From NCBI RefSeq assembly GCF_000753715.1, contig NZ_JPER01000002.1:1-64000 (forward strand): a stretch of DNA of 64,000 nucleotides, in the 5' to 3' direction. Position numbers and translations under genes: made by a program. This DNA comes from Pseudidiomarina salinarum. GTDB taxonomy: Bacteria > Pseudomonadota > Gammaproteobacteria > Enterobacterales > Alteromonadaceae. Below, in pieces: positions 1-11,558 of the stretch; within the stretch, counting starts at the first letter, position 1, and each line of letters starts with the position of its first letter. Below the pieces are notes generated by a model. It was not told where the DNA came from. It saw nothing but the letters and a program-made list of their open reading frames with translations, and searched no databases.

Positions 1-31
1 GTTTGACGCGATTAAATTTTTCTTTAGACAT
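1..31 (-). CDS. tuf: Elongation factor Tu, first 10 codons (cut by window edge)
   Basis: The minus-strand reading begins ATG at 31 and gives MSKEKFNRVK, the typical EF-Tu N-terminus, before running off the window. A GAGAGG ribosome site lies just upstream. EF-Tu brings aminoacyl-tRNA to the ribosome as a GTP complex. The four tRNA genes directly upstream on the same strand reproduce the conserved thrU-tyrU-glyT-thrT-tufB order of gammaproteobacteria, so tuf is probably co-transcribed with them. The short length read limits proof, but the context makes the call firm. Confidence 0.9.
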   Translation of the reverse strand, partial: MSKEKFNRVK

Positions 32-125
32 AACAGCCTCTCTTTTGACAACTTACGGTGGTTAAACACCAATAATTCAGTTGCTAACCGAAAGATGAAC
101 AGAAGAGGAATGGCCGAAAAAGAAA

Positions 126-201
126 TGGTGCTGATAGGCGGATTCGAACCGCCGACCTCACCCTTACCAAGGGTGCGCTCTACCAACTGAGCTATATCAG
201 C
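126..201 (-). tRNA. thrT: tRNA-Thr (anticodon GGT)
   Basis: Read on the minus strand this gives a 7-bp acceptor stem GCTGATA/TATCAGC, a D-arm with AGCTCAGTTGGTAGAGC, anticodon GGT in a CACCC-stem loop, GGTTCGAATCC in the T-arm, and an encoded CCA. It is the last tRNA before tuf, the position of thrT in E. coli. Confidence 0.97.
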
Positions 202-215
202 ACTTTCAGATTATT

Positions 216-290
<75 letters not shown>

Positions 291-354
291 AAGCCTTGAT
301 TCGGGGCCACCTCAAACCATTCGGTACTCGCCGCATTAAAACCACAATGCAAAT

Positions 355-439
355 TGGTGGAGGGGGCAGGATTCGAACCTGCGAAGGCTGAGCCGTCAGA
401 TTTACAGTCTGATCCCTTTGACCGCTCGGGAACCCCTCC
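355..439 (-). tRNA. tyrU: tRNA-Tyr (anticodon GTA)
   Basis: An 85-nt minus-strand tRNA with the long variable arm expected of bacterial tRNA-Tyr. Acceptor GGAGGGG/CCCCTCC, anticodon GTA (the Q-modified class that QueG in this window serves), GGTTCGAATCC T-arm and encoded CCA. Second in the cluster. Confidence 0.97.
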
Positions 440-454
440 AGACAAATTTTGAGT

Positions 455-530
<76 letters not shown>

Positions 531-550
531 ACCCCGGTTAGGTGGAGCGC

Positions 551-579
551 ATTGTATTGTACCGATTTTACGGATGCAA
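551..579 (-). promoter_or_regulatory. Sigma-70 promoter of the tRNA-tuf operon
   Basis: On the minus strand, -35 TTGCAT (574-579) and -10 TACAAT (551-556) are separated by exactly 17 bp. The next bases are GC-rich (GCGCTCC), the discriminator type seen in stringently controlled stable-RNA promoters. The expected start is about 15 nt before the first tRNA. Basis: sequence match; regulation by ppGpp is inferred. Confidence 0.65.
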
Positions 580-619
580 TAGAAAATGGCATTTTTTTTG
601 GCAATTCGCCGCCGTTTGC

Positions 620-1936
<1,317 letters not shown>

Positions 1937-1967
1937 CTATGACTGTAGTGAATGACAGGTGCTGCTG

Positions 1968-2004
1968 AAAAAACAGGCGCGATTCTAGCAGGTATTTGCG
2001 CCTG
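1968..2004 (-). terminator. Rho-independent terminator after the PLP-enzyme gene
   Basis: Minus-strand stem CAGGCGC / GCGCCTG (1998-2004 with 1974-1980), 17-nt loop, then six T. It begins 13 bases after the stop of the PLP-enzyme gene and separates it from purA. Confidence 0.7.
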
Positions 2005-2016
2005 AAGGTAGCCCGA

Positions 2017-3183
2017 TCAAGGGGCTGCCAGGGCTTTTTTCAGCCGCTCGTAGTCTGCGGATTCGTGATATAACGCGAATCCGAAGCGTAGCCGGTTACC
2101 GCGATAATCGGCCTCAATTCCGGCTTCCGCCAGCTCAGCGGCGAGGGCGGAGACCGCCTCAGCACTAGCCAGCTCAAAGGTCAGGAAATGGCCATGATGA
2201 TTTTCATCGGCCATCAGCAAGCTATCGCGATTTAGCTGCGAATGTTCGCTGGCGTCAATAATCGCCAGGAATTCCCGCTGTAACTGTTGCACGTAGCTGT
2301 GGATTTGCGCCACCGTGAGATTGTCTTCATCCCACCACTGCAGTACTGCCTGTAGCCGGTACAGCGCGGAATAATCCATGGTAGCGCCAGCAAAGCGCAG
2401 GCCATCGCTAGCGTATTCCACCCGACCGTCCTGTGGTTTGGCAAGGCTGGCAAAGTCGGCGAACCAGCCGGTGTATTCGGGCCGCAGGCGACACTGATGC
2501 GGCACCAGCATAAAGCAGCAGCCTTCACCAGCCTGCAGGTATTTATAGGATCCGGCCAGATAAAAAATCCGGTCCGCTACTGCGGATAAGTCGGTGGGAA
2601 TGGCGCCACAACCATGATAGCCATCAACCACGACCTGGGTCTGTTCCGGTACCAGGTCAATCCAGCTGTCGACCGCTGGTGCCACCAGTCCCGAATTAAA
2701 AAACACCTGACTGGTAAATATCAGCTGGTAATCCGCGGTGCGAAGCGCTTCGCGCCAGCGCTCTTCAAAGCTGGCAAAGGGCCCAACGGCAATCATACTT
2801 ACCTTAACCTGAGGCCGTTCCGTCAGCCGTCTGAGCTGGCGTGAAAAGCTGTAGAACTCGCTGTCAGTGGTAAGAATATGTAATGGCTTATCGGGCGCAA
2901 AACAACTCATTACCCGGTACAGCAGTTCATGGGTATTACCGGCGAAAACAATTTGCTCTGGTCGCGGATAGTTCAGTAGCTTAGCAAGGTGGCCCTGCAC
3001 CGCGGGAATACGGTTGCCGAAGATCTCATCCCATTTATGATCCACGCCACGCGCGCTATCGTCCCAATAGTCCAGCTGTGCCTGACGGGTAACGTCCGGC
3101 CAGTAATGATGGCTGTGCGGAGAACAATGCAAACGGTCGGGATGCTTAGCAATAAACTGGCTGTAGTGCTGTTTATAGGACAT
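2017..3183 (-). CDS. PLP-dependent class V aminotransferase / kynureninase-like enzyme
   Basis: A 388-residue fold-type I PLP enzyme. The cofactor region reads VVVDGYHGCGAIPTDL (Asp that contacts the pyridine nitrogen), and GSYKYLQAGEG holds the probable Schiff-base Lys; both resemble kynureninase and the class V aminotransferases. The N-terminus is rich in His (CSPHSHHYWPD), a substrate-site pattern seen in the kynureninase-like branch. Substrate is unknown and true kynureninase is unproven: there are no kynurenine-pathway neighbours. The gene stands between hflC and purA, with a terminator on each side, so it is probably its own transcription unit. Start ATG is preceded by CAGGTC. Confidence 0.75.
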   Translation of the reverse strand: MSYKQHYSQFIAKHPDRLHCSPHSHHYWPDVTRQAQLDYWDDSARGVDHKWDEIFGNRIPAVQGHLAKLLNYPRPEQIVFAGNTHELLYRVMSCFAPDKPLHILTTDSEFYSFSRQLRRLTERPQVKVSMIAVGPFASFEERWREALRTADYQLIFTSQVFFNSGLVAPAVDSWIDLVPEQTQVVVDGYHGCGAIPTDLSAVADRIFYLAGSYKYLQAGEGCCFMLVPHQCRLRPEYTGWFADFASLAKPQDGRVEYASDGLRFAGATMDYSALYRLQAVLQWWDEDNLTVAQIHSYVQQLQREFLAIIDASEHSQLNRDSLLMADENHHGHFLTFELASAEAVSALAAELAEAGIEADYRGNRLRFGFALYHESADYERLKKALAAP

Positions 3184-3217
3184 AAAAGACCTGGTAATAA
3201 AAATGGGGGAGTTCGGG

Positions 3218-3251
3218 AAAAAAGCCCACCGGTTACTACCATCCGGTGGGC
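3218..3251 (-). terminator. Rho-independent terminator after hflC
   Basis: Minus-strand stem GCCCACCGG / CCGGTGGGC (3243-3251 with 3224-3232), 10-nt loop and six T, 10 bases after the hflC stop. It is the strongest terminator in the window and probably ends the long nnr-to-hflC operon. Confidence 0.88.
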
Positions 3252-3261
3252 CCTGTAGTTG

Positions 3262-4149
3262 TTATTCCTTGCCGCTGATGTCTTTCAGGTAACGGAAGAA
3301 ATCACTGCTTGGATCAAGTACCAACACGTCGTTGCCGCCGGCAAAACTTGCCTTGTAGGCTTCTAAGCTACGGATAAAGGCATAGAACTCAGTATCCTGG
3401 CTATAAGCATTGGAATAGATACCAGCCGCTTCTGCATCACCTTCACCGCGGATTTCACGCGACTCACGCTCTGCGTCAGCTAACATAACGGTTACCCGGG
3501 CATCAACGTCGGCACGGATAAACTCAGCCTGCTCGCGACCTTCTGAGCGATGCTCAGTAGCCACCGCCTGCCGTTCAGCACGCATCCGCTGGAATATCGA
3601 CTGACTGACTTCGTTTGGCAGGTTGATTTGCATTACCCGCACATCGATAACTTCGATACCCAGTTCGCGGGCACTGTCAGCGCCACGAATCAGCGCTTCA
3701 CGCATCAGATCGTCACGCTCGCCGGAAACGATTTCTTTAATCGTACGGTTACCGAATTCAGCGCGCAAACCACTGCTTACCCGGCGGGTTAACAGGGCTT
3801 CAGCCTGCTGCTGATTACCGCCGTTGGTCGACAGATAATAAGTAGCAAAATCCGAGATACGCCATTTCACATAGGTATCAACGATCAGATCTTTTTTCTC
3901 GCTGGTGATAAAACGATCCGGGTCGCCATCCAGGGTTTTAAAGCGGGCATCAAGGCGTTTTACCTGCTCAATAAAGGGCAGTTTAAAATGCAGACCTGGT
4001 TTAAATACCGTCGGCTCGCCGGTTTCAGCATCCCGCTGAACCTTACCGAACTGTACTACGATAGCCCGTTGGCCTTCCTTCACTACGAATAGTGAGGACA
4101 CCCCAAGTGCCAACGCAATAATGACTAAAATCGCGATTAAATTTTTCAT
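3262..4149 (-). CDS. hflC: FtsH protease modulator HflC
   Basis: A 295-residue SPFH/band-7 protein with one N-terminal membrane segment (about residues 4-20) and a periplasmic body beginning KEGQRAIVVQFGK. With HflK it forms the large cage around the FtsH protease and tunes its attack on membrane proteins. It lies 3 bases after hflK, the invariable order. A long charged helical part rich in Glu, Arg and Ala (about 160-235) is the region that assembles the wall of the cage. Length agrees with the E. coli protein. A strong terminator follows. Confidence 0.97.
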   Translation of the reverse strand: MKNLIAILVIIALALGVSSLFVVKEGQRAIVVQFGKVQRDAETGEPTVFKPGLHFKLPFIEQVKRLDARFKTLDGDPDRFITSEKKDLIVDTYVKWRISDFATYYLSTNGGNQQQAEALLTRRVSSGLRAEFGNRTIKEIVSGERDDLMREALIRGADSARELGIEVIDVRVMQINLPNEVSQSIFQRMRAERQAVATEHRSEGREQAEFIRADVDARVTVMLADAERESREIRGEGDAEAAGIYSNAYSQDTEFYAFIRSLEAYKASFAGGNDVLVLDPSSDFFRYLKDISGKE

Positions 4150-4152
4150 ACT

Positions 4153-5325
4153 TTACCCCCTGCCACTGCTGGTGCGGTCGCTGCTGCGGCCGCTGGCAGA
4201 ATCTGATGAAGTCTGGTTGTTACCTGATGAGGATCCACTGCCTTTCGACATGGATTCACTGGCACCACCGGCAGAAGACTGGTTACGCTGACGCTCCATG
4301 ATTTTATCAAGCGGCAGGTACAACATATTGTTGCTACCTTCAACATCAACCATAACTTTGCTGGTGTTCTGATAGATGCCTTCCAGCGTCTCCAGATACA
4401 GACGCTCACGGGTCACACCAGGTGCAGCGCGGTATTGCGGTAACAATTGCTCGAAACGGGCCACTTCACCCTGAGCCTTCAGAATTGTCTGTTCACGATA
4501 AGCCTGGGCTTCCTGTAATACCCGGCGAACCTGACCACGAGCCAGCGGTTCAACCTGACGGGCATAAGCTTCAGCTTCACGAATGAAACGTTGCTCATCT
4601 TCCTGTGCCGAGATCGCATCATCGAAAGCGTCTTTTACTGCTTCCGGTGGCCGCGCTGGCAGCAAGTTAATGTCGACAATCTGGATACCTAACTGATACG
4701 GGGCAACCATAGTCTCAAGTAATTGCAGGGTATTGGCGCGCACGCTTTCACGACCAACGGTCAGGACTTCGTCCATGGTGGTATGACCCACTACATAACG
4801 AAGCGCACTGTCGGTCGCCTGGGCCAGACTGCGGTCAGCATTTTCGACGGCATACAGGTAATCACGCGGATTCACCACACGGTACTGTACGTCGAGCTCA
4901 ACCCGTACCACGTTTTCGTCCTGCGTCAGCATGAAACCTTCAGATTGAAACTGCTGAACGTTACTAACGTTCACTGCTTCAACGCTGTCGATAAAGACTG
5001 GCCGCCAATGTAAACCGGACTCAACCAGATCATGATATTGACCGAACCGAAGTACAACGCCACGTTCCGCTTCTTTTACCGTATAAAAACCGGCAATGAA
5101 CCAGACGGCAACAAGAATTACCGCAATAACGCCGATGCCTTTAGACGGAAAACCACCGCCACTTTTGCCATCGCCGGATTTCTTACCTTTGCCACCAAAG
5201 CCTAATTTACCCAGTAAATTACGCACTGCTTCGTCGAGGTCGGGCGGGCCTTGATCGCGGCCACCCTGATTTTTCCATGGATCACGGTCGTTGTTATTAC
5301 CGTTTCCCGGTTGATTCCAGGCCAT
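4153..5325 (-). CDS. hflK: FtsH protease modulator HflK
   Basis: A 390-residue partner of HflC. It has the hallmark Gly/Asn-rich cytoplasmic N-terminus (MAWNQPGNGNNNDRDPW), a membrane segment at about 63-82, then the band-7 domain (YTVKEAERGVVLRFGQY onward). The C-terminus after about 345 is low-complexity Ser/Gly/Asn, of the sort that is variable among HflK proteins. Upstream hflX is 53 bp away, downstream hflC 3 bp. Together they sit in the inner membrane with FtsH. Confidence 0.97.
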   Translation of the reverse strand: MAWNQPGNGNNNDRDPWKNQGGRDQGPPDLDEAVRNLLGKLGFGGKGKKSGDGKSGGGFPSKGIGVIAVILVAVWFIAGFYTVKEAERGVVLRFGQYHDLVESGLHWRPVFIDSVEAVNVSNVQQFQSEGFMLTQDENVVRVELDVQYRVVNPRDYLYAVENADRSLAQATDSALRYVVGHTTMDEVLTVGRESVRANTLQLLETMVAPYQLGIQIVDINLLPARPPEAVKDAFDDAISAQEDEQRFIREAEAYARQVEPLARGQVRRVLQEAQAYREQTILKAQGEVARFEQLLPQYRAAPGVTRERLYLETLEGIYQNTSKVMVDVEGSNNMLYLPLDKIMERQRNQSSAGGASESMSKGSGSSSGNNQTSSDSASGRSSDRTSSGRG

Positions 5326-5378
5326 TTATTACTCCAGTTAAGAGTTGATATATAAAACTTAAAAAAACTGTCCAGCGA

Positions 5379-6674
5379 CTATTCTACAAAGCCTTGCAGG
5401 CTATCGCCATACTCTGTGGCAACTTGCTTACATAGCCGTTGCCAGTCTACCGCAGACATTCTTACCTGCAGAGCCAGTTGCCCATCGTCACAGGTCTGCT
5501 CGCCGGTCACGCTGTTCAGTGCATACAGCTTACCACGTAATTTACCCATTGACGGAGGAATCCGTAAGGAAACATTAACCATCCGCGGGCGTAACCGATC
5601 GGTCAGGGCCTTTGCCAGTAGCTCAACGCCGTCACCGCGCCGGGCTGACAGCCAGACCCGGATGGGCATACCCAGATCATCGCGATCGATGCGTGCTTCG
5701 CCATCATCTAGCGCGTCAATTTTGTTGCAGACTAACAGTTGCGGCACTTCATCAGCACCAATTTCACTCAGTACTTCAGTGACCTGATGCATGTTGTCTG
5801 CCTGACGGTCATCGCTGATATCCACGACATGCAGCAGCAGGTCGGCTTCCTGAGTTTCCTGCAAGGTTGCCTTAAAGGCTGCCACCAGTTCATGCGGAAG
5901 ATGACGGATAAAACCAACGGTATCAGCGAGGATGATACTACCAACATCTGGTAGTTCAAGTTTTCGCAAGGTGGGATCCAGGGTTGCAAACAACTGATCG
6001 GCCGCGAACACGTTGGATTCGGTGATCCGGTTGAAGAGTGTGGATTTACCAGCGTTGGTATAGCCAACCAGTGACACCGTCGGAATTTCAGCGCGCTGTC
6101 GCGCCCGGCGCCCTTGCTCGCGCTGTTTCTGAACTTTGGCCAGACGGGCCATAATATTGCGGATGCGACCACGGATTAACCGACGGTCAGTTTCCAGCTG
6201 GGTCTCACCCGGACCCCGTAAACCAATACCACCTTTCTGCCGTTCCAAATGCGTCCAGCCACGAACTAACCGGGTCGACAAGTGCCGCAACTGAGCTAAT
6301 TCAACCTGCAGTTTACCTTCATGGGTGCGGGCGCGCTGGGCAAAGATATCCAGGATCAGGCCAGTCCGGTCGAGTACCCGGCACTGACAGAGCTTTTCAA
6401 GGTTACGTTCCTGGGTAGGCGATAAACTATGGTTAAAGATAACCAGGTTCGCACCCACGGCTTTAACATGCTCGGCCACTTCTTCAGCCTTGCCGCTGCC
6501 TACGAAATAGCGCGAACTTGGGGTACTGCGGGCCGCCGTCACCACGCCAAGGGTATCGACCCCGGCTGATGACACCAGCAACTTCAATTCAGAAAGGTCT
6601 TCCCGATCAATTTCAGTCGGGAAATTGACATGTACCAGGACAGCCTGTTCACCACTTTCAAACCTATCAAACAA
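5379..6674 (-). CDS. hflX: Ribosome-rescue GTPase HflX (TTG start)
   Basis: A 431-residue translational GTPase that splits stalled or stress-arrested 70S ribosomes. Seen: the HflX N-terminal domain, glycine-rich RGPGETQLETDRR, G1 GYTNAGKSTLFN, G2/G3 region FATLDPTLR and DTVGFIRHLPHELV, and G4 CNKID. The reading frame starts with TTG at 6674: the residues that follow (FDRFESGEQAVLVH) align with the known N-terminus of E. coli HflX, and GAGGAG lies upstream, so the TTG is the likely start. It follows hfq by 32 bp, the standard order. Confidence 0.96.
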   Translation of the reverse strand: MFDRFESGEQAVLVHVNFPTEIDREDLSELKLLVSSAGVDTLGVVTAARSTPSSRYFVGSGKAEEVAEHVKAVGANLVIFNHSLSPTQERNLEKLCQCRVLDRTGLILDIFAQRARTHEGKLQVELAQLRHLSTRLVRGWTHLERQKGGIGLRGPGETQLETDRRLIRGRIRNIMARLAKVQKQREQGRRARQRAEIPTVSLVGYTNAGKSTLFNRITESNVFAADQLFATLDPTLRKLELPDVGSIILADTVGFIRHLPHELVAAFKATLQETQEADLLLHVVDISDDRQADNMHQVTEVLSEIGADEVPQLLVCNKIDALDDGEARIDRDDLGMPIRVWLSARRGDGVELLAKALTDRLRPRMVNVSLRIPPSMGKLRGKLYALNSVTGEQTCDDGQLALQVRMSAVDWQRLCKQVATEYGDSLQGFVE

Positions 6675-6706
6675 GCTATCACTACTCCTCTGTAACTAAC
6701 ACGTCG

Positions 6707-6979
<273 letters not shown>

Positions 6980-7109
6980 TTATAGTTCGAGTGCAGTCAT
7001 GACTTCCATCCGCACAATGTCAATCGTTGATAACTATAGAACAAGCTATTCTGTTTGACACCTTTGCTAACAAAATATTTCTTACACACCACTCATATAG
7101 GGATGTTTT

Positions 7110-8069
7110 TCAGCTTTTCAAGTGCGCCCAGTCAGCGAAATACCTTGGCGGCGTCTGACAGTAAGCGAGTGCCTGGCTCACCAGGTCATCAGCTTCGCTA
7201 TCCAGCCAGTGTACGCCCGGCCACTTGCGCAACCACGTCAATTGCCTTTTTGCCAACTGACGGGTCGCAAAAATCCCCCGATCGATCATTTTGGGATAAT
7301 CAAACTCGCCATCGAGATACTGCCACACCTGGCGGTAGCCGACGCAGCGCAGTGCGGGCAGATCCAGATATAAATCCGGTCGGGCTCGCAAGGCTTTGAC
7401 CTCATCCAGCAGCCCTTGTTCCATCATTTGTTGGAAACGCAACGCGATACGCTCATGGAGTACAGCGCGGTCAGGCGGCGCCACCGCCAGTTGCCAGATC
7501 GGATAAGGTAATGCGCCCTCACGTTGCTGCGACAATTCAGTAAGCGAATGCCCGCTGCTGCGCCATACTTCCAGTGCCCGAATCAGACGTTGTGGGTCGT
7601 TGGGATGAATCCGACCGGCGCTTACCGGGTCAACCAGTTGCAACTGGCGATGCAGGTACTCACTGCCCTGCTCATCAAGTAACGCCTGCAACTGCTGCCG
7701 GATGGCCGGATCGGCCTCAGGCAGTTGCGACATCCCTTCCAGCAACGCCTTAAAATAAAGCATGGTGCCACCCACCAACAGCGGGATCCGGCGCTTTTCA
7801 ATAATAGCGTCGATATGACGGCGCGCGTCCCGGGCAAACTGGGCTGCGGAATAACTCTCAGCGGGATCGCAGATATCGATCAGCCGGTGCGGCGCCTGCG
7901 CCAGTTCAGCCGCGGTCGGTTTTGCGGTGCCAATATCCATGCCGCGGTAGATCAGCGCTGAATCGACCGAGATAATATCGCAGGGTAGCTGCCGGCACAG
8001 CTCAATTGCCAGGCCAGTTTTACCCGCCGCCGTGGGTCCGTAGAGGCAAATGACGCCGGGCTGATTCAT
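7110..8069 (-). CDS. miaA: tRNA dimethylallyltransferase MiaA
   Basis: Adds a dimethylallyl group to A37 of tRNAs reading codons that begin with U. The 319 residues show the N-terminal P-loop [30 protein letters not shown] (substrate Asp/Thr region), and [15 protein letters not shown]. The start overlaps the mutL stop as ATGA, so translation is coupled. Next in the operon is hfq, 148 bp on. Confidence 0.97.
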   Translation of the reverse strand: MNQPGVICLYGPTAAGKTGLAIELCRQLPCDIISVDSALIYRGMDIGTAKPTAAELAQAPHRLIDICDPAESYSAAQFARDARRHIDAIIEKRRIPLLVGGTMLYFKALLEGMSQLPEADPAIRQQLQALLDEQGSEYLHRQLQLVDPVSAGRIHPNDPQRLIRALEVWRSSGHSLTELSQQREGALPYPIWQLAVAPPDRAVLHERIALRFQQMMEQGLLDEVKALRARPDLYLDLPALRCVGYRQVWQYLDGEFDYPKMIDRGIFATRQLAKRQLTWLRKWPGVHWLDSEADDLVSQALAYCQTPPRYFADWAHLKS

Positions 8070-9751
8070 CGTAATGGCTCCGGTAGATCGGGTAGCGGCA
8101 CCGGCAACAGCAGCTCACCGGGCTGCCCCAGTTCATTACGCCATACCTGCAGCCAGTGCTCAGCGCGGGTGGCGCTGTAATGGCAGGCGACCTGTTGCAA
8201 GGCCAGCCAGGTCCAGAGTTCTGGGGCCGGTTCATCGTCTGACTCCGGTAGTAACTTCACCAGTTGCATCAGGGTACGGCTGACATCGGTCTGTCGCAGT
8301 GGCGCGGGGACCTGTTGCACTATGAGCTGCCGCCCGCTGGTACTCAGTTGCACCCCGAACCGCGCCAGCCGGTGCTTGTCCGTTGCCCGCAGCCGCTGGC
8401 AGTCATCCGGATCAGTAACCTGTACCGGAATCAGTAACGGCTGGCCCGCCAGGCCAGTCTGCCACTGCAACGCCAGTTGCCGGGCCAGTTGCTGTTGCTG
8501 AACACGCTGTAAATCGAGCAGCGCCAGCGGCGCGCTTGCCCCAGGGTCACTGAGCAGTGCAAAACGGTCGGCTACTACCTGCAGCACCAGGTAACCGCTA
8601 CTGCGAGAAACTGCCGCTGGTGCCGGCGCCGGCATGCCACCCATGATGCCCGGCAAAGGTGTTGCCGCTGCAGGTTTGAGTTCCTGTAACTGTTGCCGCA
8701 GGCCAGGAGCAGCTGGCTGATACTGGTGCGCAGCTGGCACCGGTTCAGCACGCGCCGCACCGGCCAGCACCGGCCGCAGGCTTTGCAGGACAAAATCGTG
8801 AATTTGCCGCGCCTGATGAAACCGGACTTCATGCTTGGCCGGATGCACATTCACATCAACATCAGTTGGCGGTAACTCCAGGTACAGCACAAAGGTCGGG
8901 CTACGCTCATCGCTAAGTTCGTCAGCATAGGCCTGGCGGATTGCATGAGCTAATAACCGGTCGCGCATCATGCGGCCATTGACGTAAAAATATTGCACGT
9001 CGCCCTGATGACGGCAATGAGCGGCTGGCGCAATCCAGCCATGCAGACGCACCGGTCCGGCTTGCTGCTCCAGATAAATGGCATGATCGGTAAAAGCCGC
9101 ACCACAGACTTTGGTTAAGCGGTTCAGTGACTGCTCTTTACCGGTCGCCGCCGGGTAACTTCGGATTAATTTCTGGTTATGGCTCAGATTCAGGCGGATA
9201 TCGAAGCGGCCGAGCGCAATACGCCGAACCACCTCATCAATGTGGCCAAATTCGGTTTTATCCGTGCGTAAAAACTTGCGGCGGGCCGGCGTATTGAAGA
9301 ATAAATCCTGCACATCTACTGTGGTGCCGTCGGGGTGGCTGGCTGGCGCCAGCTGCGCCTGCATATCGCGGCCTTCAACCCAGGCCTCCCAGGCTTCGCT
9401 CTGATTGGCAGGTTTTGAGGTCAGCCGTAACCGCGAAACCGATGCAATACTGGCCAGCGCCTCACCACGAAAACCCATGCTCATAATCGCCTCAAGATCA
9501 GCCAGGCAGCTTATCTTGCTGGTGGCGTGGCGACTTAGCGCCAACGGCAGTTCGGCTTTGTCGATGCCGGTGCCATTATCGCGAATGCGGATACGTCGGC
9601 GACCTCCCTGCTCCACTTCAACGGTGATCTGATCAGCTCCGGCATCCAGGCTGTTTTCAACCAGCTCTTTGACGACCGATGCGGGACGCTCGATCACCTC
9701 GCCGGCGGCTATCTGATTCGCCAGGGCGACGGGCAAAAGGTGTATTGGCAT
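8066..9751 (-). CDS. mutL: DNA mismatch repair protein MutL
   Basis: A 561-residue GHKL ATPase linking MutS mismatch recognition to MutH or other strand incision. ATPase motifs are clear in the first 110 residues: [11 protein letters not shown] (catalytic Glu, Mg-binding Asn), DNGTGI, and [10 protein letters not shown]. The middle transducer domain follows, with NPARRKF and [12 protein letters not shown], then a Gln/Ala/Pro-rich linker at about 335-385 and the C-terminal dimerisation domain. It is somewhat shorter than E. coli MutL (615). No DQHA-x2-E-x4-E endonuclease motif is seen in the C-terminal part. It sits 8 bp after amiB and overlaps miaA. Confidence 0.97.
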   Translation of the reverse strand: MPIHLLPVALANQIAAGEVIERPASVVKELVENSLDAGADQITVEVEQGGRRRIRIRDNGTGIDKAELPLALSRHATSKISCLADLEAIMSMGFRGEALASIASVSRLRLTSKPANQSEAWEAWVEGRDMQAQLAPASHPDGTTVDVQDLFFNTPARRKFLRTDKTEFGHIDEVVRRIALGRFDIRLNLSHNQKLIRSYPAATGKEQSLNRLTKVCGAAFTDHAIYLEQQAGPVRLHGWIAPAAHCRHQGDVQYFYVNGRMMRDRLLAHAIRQAYADELSDERSPTFVLYLELPPTDVDVNVHPAKHEVRFHQARQIHDFVLQSLRPVLAGAARAEPVPAAHQYQPAAPGLRQQLQELKPAAATPLPGIMGGMPAPAPAAVSRSSGYLVLQVVADRFALLSDPGASAPLALLDLQRVQQQQLARQLALQWQTGLAGQPLLIPVQVTDPDDCQRLRATDKHRLARFGVQLSTSGRQLIVQQVPAPLRQTDVSRTLMQLVKLLPESDDEPAPELWTWLALQQVACHYSATRAEHWLQVWRNELGQPGELLLPVPLPDLPEPLR

Positions 9752-9759
9752 CGCTTAAC

Positions 9760-11079
9760 CTATCCGGATGACGGAATATCGAGTACCTGGCCTACTTTCA
9801 GCACGGTACTCTTTAACTTATTGCGCTCTTTAATCGCCTGCACTGAGGTGTTATAACGCTCAGCCAGTACCGACAGCGATTCGCCTGATCGCACCACATG
9901 CTTGCTGGCACGGTTGGTGGCAAAATAGGTTCCGTCGGGCGGCTTGCGGGTGAAGTAACTGCGGACCCCATGATAAACCGCACGGGCAATCTGTTGCTGG
10001 TATTTATTGCTCAGCAGCAACCGCTCTTCTTCAGGGTTTGAGATAAAGCCGGTTTCGACCAGCATCGATGGCACACTACCGGAAGTCAGCACCGCCAGAC
10101 TCGCATGTTGCGGCTTACTCTTGTGCATGCGGGTTATCTTCTTCATCTCATTGATAATTTCTTCAGCCGCTTCATAGCCACTGGCCATGGCGTGATCCAT
10201 CGACATAGATACCAGCGCTTCGTTCAGGTAACCATAGGTATCATCGGTCTGGATACTGATCTCAACCCCGCCAAGCACATCCGACAAACGCTCTTTATCT
10301 TCCAGCAAACGGCCCATTTCGTTATTGGCTCGGCGGTTTGACAGTACCCATACCGAGGCGCCCCGGGGCTGCGGGGTGGTAAAGGCATCCGCATGAACCG
10401 ATACCAGCAAATCAGCCTTAATTTCCTCAGCTTTACGGGTTCTGGCTTTCAGGCCAACGTAATAATCATCGGAACGAATCAGATAAGCCTGCATGGCTGG
10501 ATCTTCATTAATCATATCGGCCAGCGCCCGGGAGATTTTCAATACCACATGCTTTTCGTAGGTACCGGCAGGGCCAATCGAGCCCGGATCATCACCGCCA
10601 TGGCCAGCATCAATAGCCACGGTAACTTTACGCTCTTTCAGATCGCTGGCCCTTAATACCGGTGCGCTGCGGGCAATGGACCGGCCGGGCAGATCCACCA
10701 CCAGCCGTTCACCATAGCGATCATTTGCGGCCAGCGGGAACACCGTTGGGTCTACTTTTTCGGTTAACTCGAAAACAATGCGGGTGCTTTGCTTATCTTT
10801 AGGGGTACTCAGGCGGATCTTGCTAATCAGCAGCGAGTCGGTTGGCACTTTACTGACGTCTATTTTGCGATTGGTATTATCGAAATCGATGACCAGGCGG
10901 TAGGGTTTGGTGTCATATAAGGTGAAGTAACTGAAGGCCGGGGTTTCGGACAGATCAAAAACCACGCGGGTGTTATCCGGCGCGGGCCAGACCCGAACGT
11001 TTTCAATACTGTTGGCGTAAACCGGCGCCAGCGTAAGCGTGGCGAGGCATGCCAGTATTCCCATAAGCCAGCGATGCAT
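9760..11079 (-). CDS. amiB: N-acetylmuramoyl-L-alanine amidase (AmiB type, LysM tail)
   Basis: Periplasmic zinc amidase that cleaves the stem peptide from MurNAc during daughter-cell separation. Order of parts: signal peptide (about 1-22, ending VYANS), AMIN domain (about 25-130), Amidase_3 domain (about 150-385) and a single LysM repeat at the C-terminus (HVVRSGESLSVLAERYNTS). Zinc and catalytic residues are visible as DAGHGGDDPG, YEKHVVLKIS, VSVHADAF and VETGFISNPEEE. The insertion around the SVHADAF segment fits the regulatory helix of EnvC-controlled amidases. It overlaps tsaE by one base (TGATG). Confidence 0.95.
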   Translation of the reverse strand: MHRWLMGILACLATLTLAPVYANSIENVRVWPAPDNTRVVFDLSETPAFSYFTLYDTKPYRLVIDFDNTNRKIDVSKVPTDSLLISKIRLSTPKDKQSTRIVFELTEKVDPTVFPLAANDRYGERLVVDLPGRSIARSAPVLRASDLKERKVTVAIDAGHGGDDPGSIGPAGTYEKHVVLKISRALADMINEDPAMQAYLIRSDDYYVGLKARTRKAEEIKADLLVSVHADAFTTPQPRGASVWVLSNRRANNEMGRLLEDKERLSDVLGGVEISIQTDDTYGYLNEALVSMSMDHAMASGYEAAEEIINEMKKITRMHKSKPQHASLAVLTSGSVPSMLVETGFISNPEEERLLLSNKYQQQIARAVYHGVRSYFTRKPPDGTYFATNRASKHVVRSGESLSVLAERYNTSVQAIKERNKLKSTVLKVGQVLDIPSSG

Positions 11080-11558
11080 CAGAATGTATCGAGAAGTTCC
11101 CGACCCCGTTGTGTTAGCGCAGTTAATGTCATTGACCTTGCGGTGTCCGCATAATCAATCTTTATCGTTATATCCGGGTCTGGCAAATAGCCCTTTCCAC
11201 GTTGCGGCCACTCAGCCAGAATAATCCTGTTGTTGCCAAGGTAATCACGAATGCCCATAAATTCAAGCTCTTCAGGATCAGCCAGCCGATACAGATCAAA
11301 ATGATGCACCTGCCAGTTGGGCAAATCATAACTCTCTACCAGGGTGTACGTAGGGCTTTTGACCTTGCCCTGATGCCCAAGTTCCTGAATAAAGCCGCGG
11401 CTGAAGGTGGTTTTCCCGGCGCCCAGTTCGCCATACAAAAAAAATGTCAGGCCAGCACCATCAGCTTTGCCCGGCAGCCGCTCAGTAGCTTTAGCTAAAC
11501 GTGAGGCAACCGCCAACAATGCCGCTTCATCAGCGAGAAATAAAGTTACTGCAGTCAT
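11079..11558 (-). CDS. tsaE: tRNA t6A-synthesis ATPase TsaE
   Basis: A 159-residue P-loop ATPase needed with TsaB, TsaC and TsaD for threonylcarbamoyl-A37 of ANN-decoding tRNAs. Walker [15 protein letters not shown] and the family motifs [15 protein letters not shown] and ILAEWPQ are in order. The ATGA overlap with nnr and TGATG overlap with amiB mark translational coupling. Confidence 0.96.
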   Translation of the reverse strand: MTAVTLFLADEAALLAVASRLAKATERLPGKADGAGLTFFLYGELGAGKTTFSRGFIQELGHQGKVKSPTYTLVESYDLPNWQVHHFDLYRLADPEELEFMGIRDYLGNNRIILAEWPQRGKGYLPDPDITIKIDYADTARSMTLTALTQRGRELLDTF

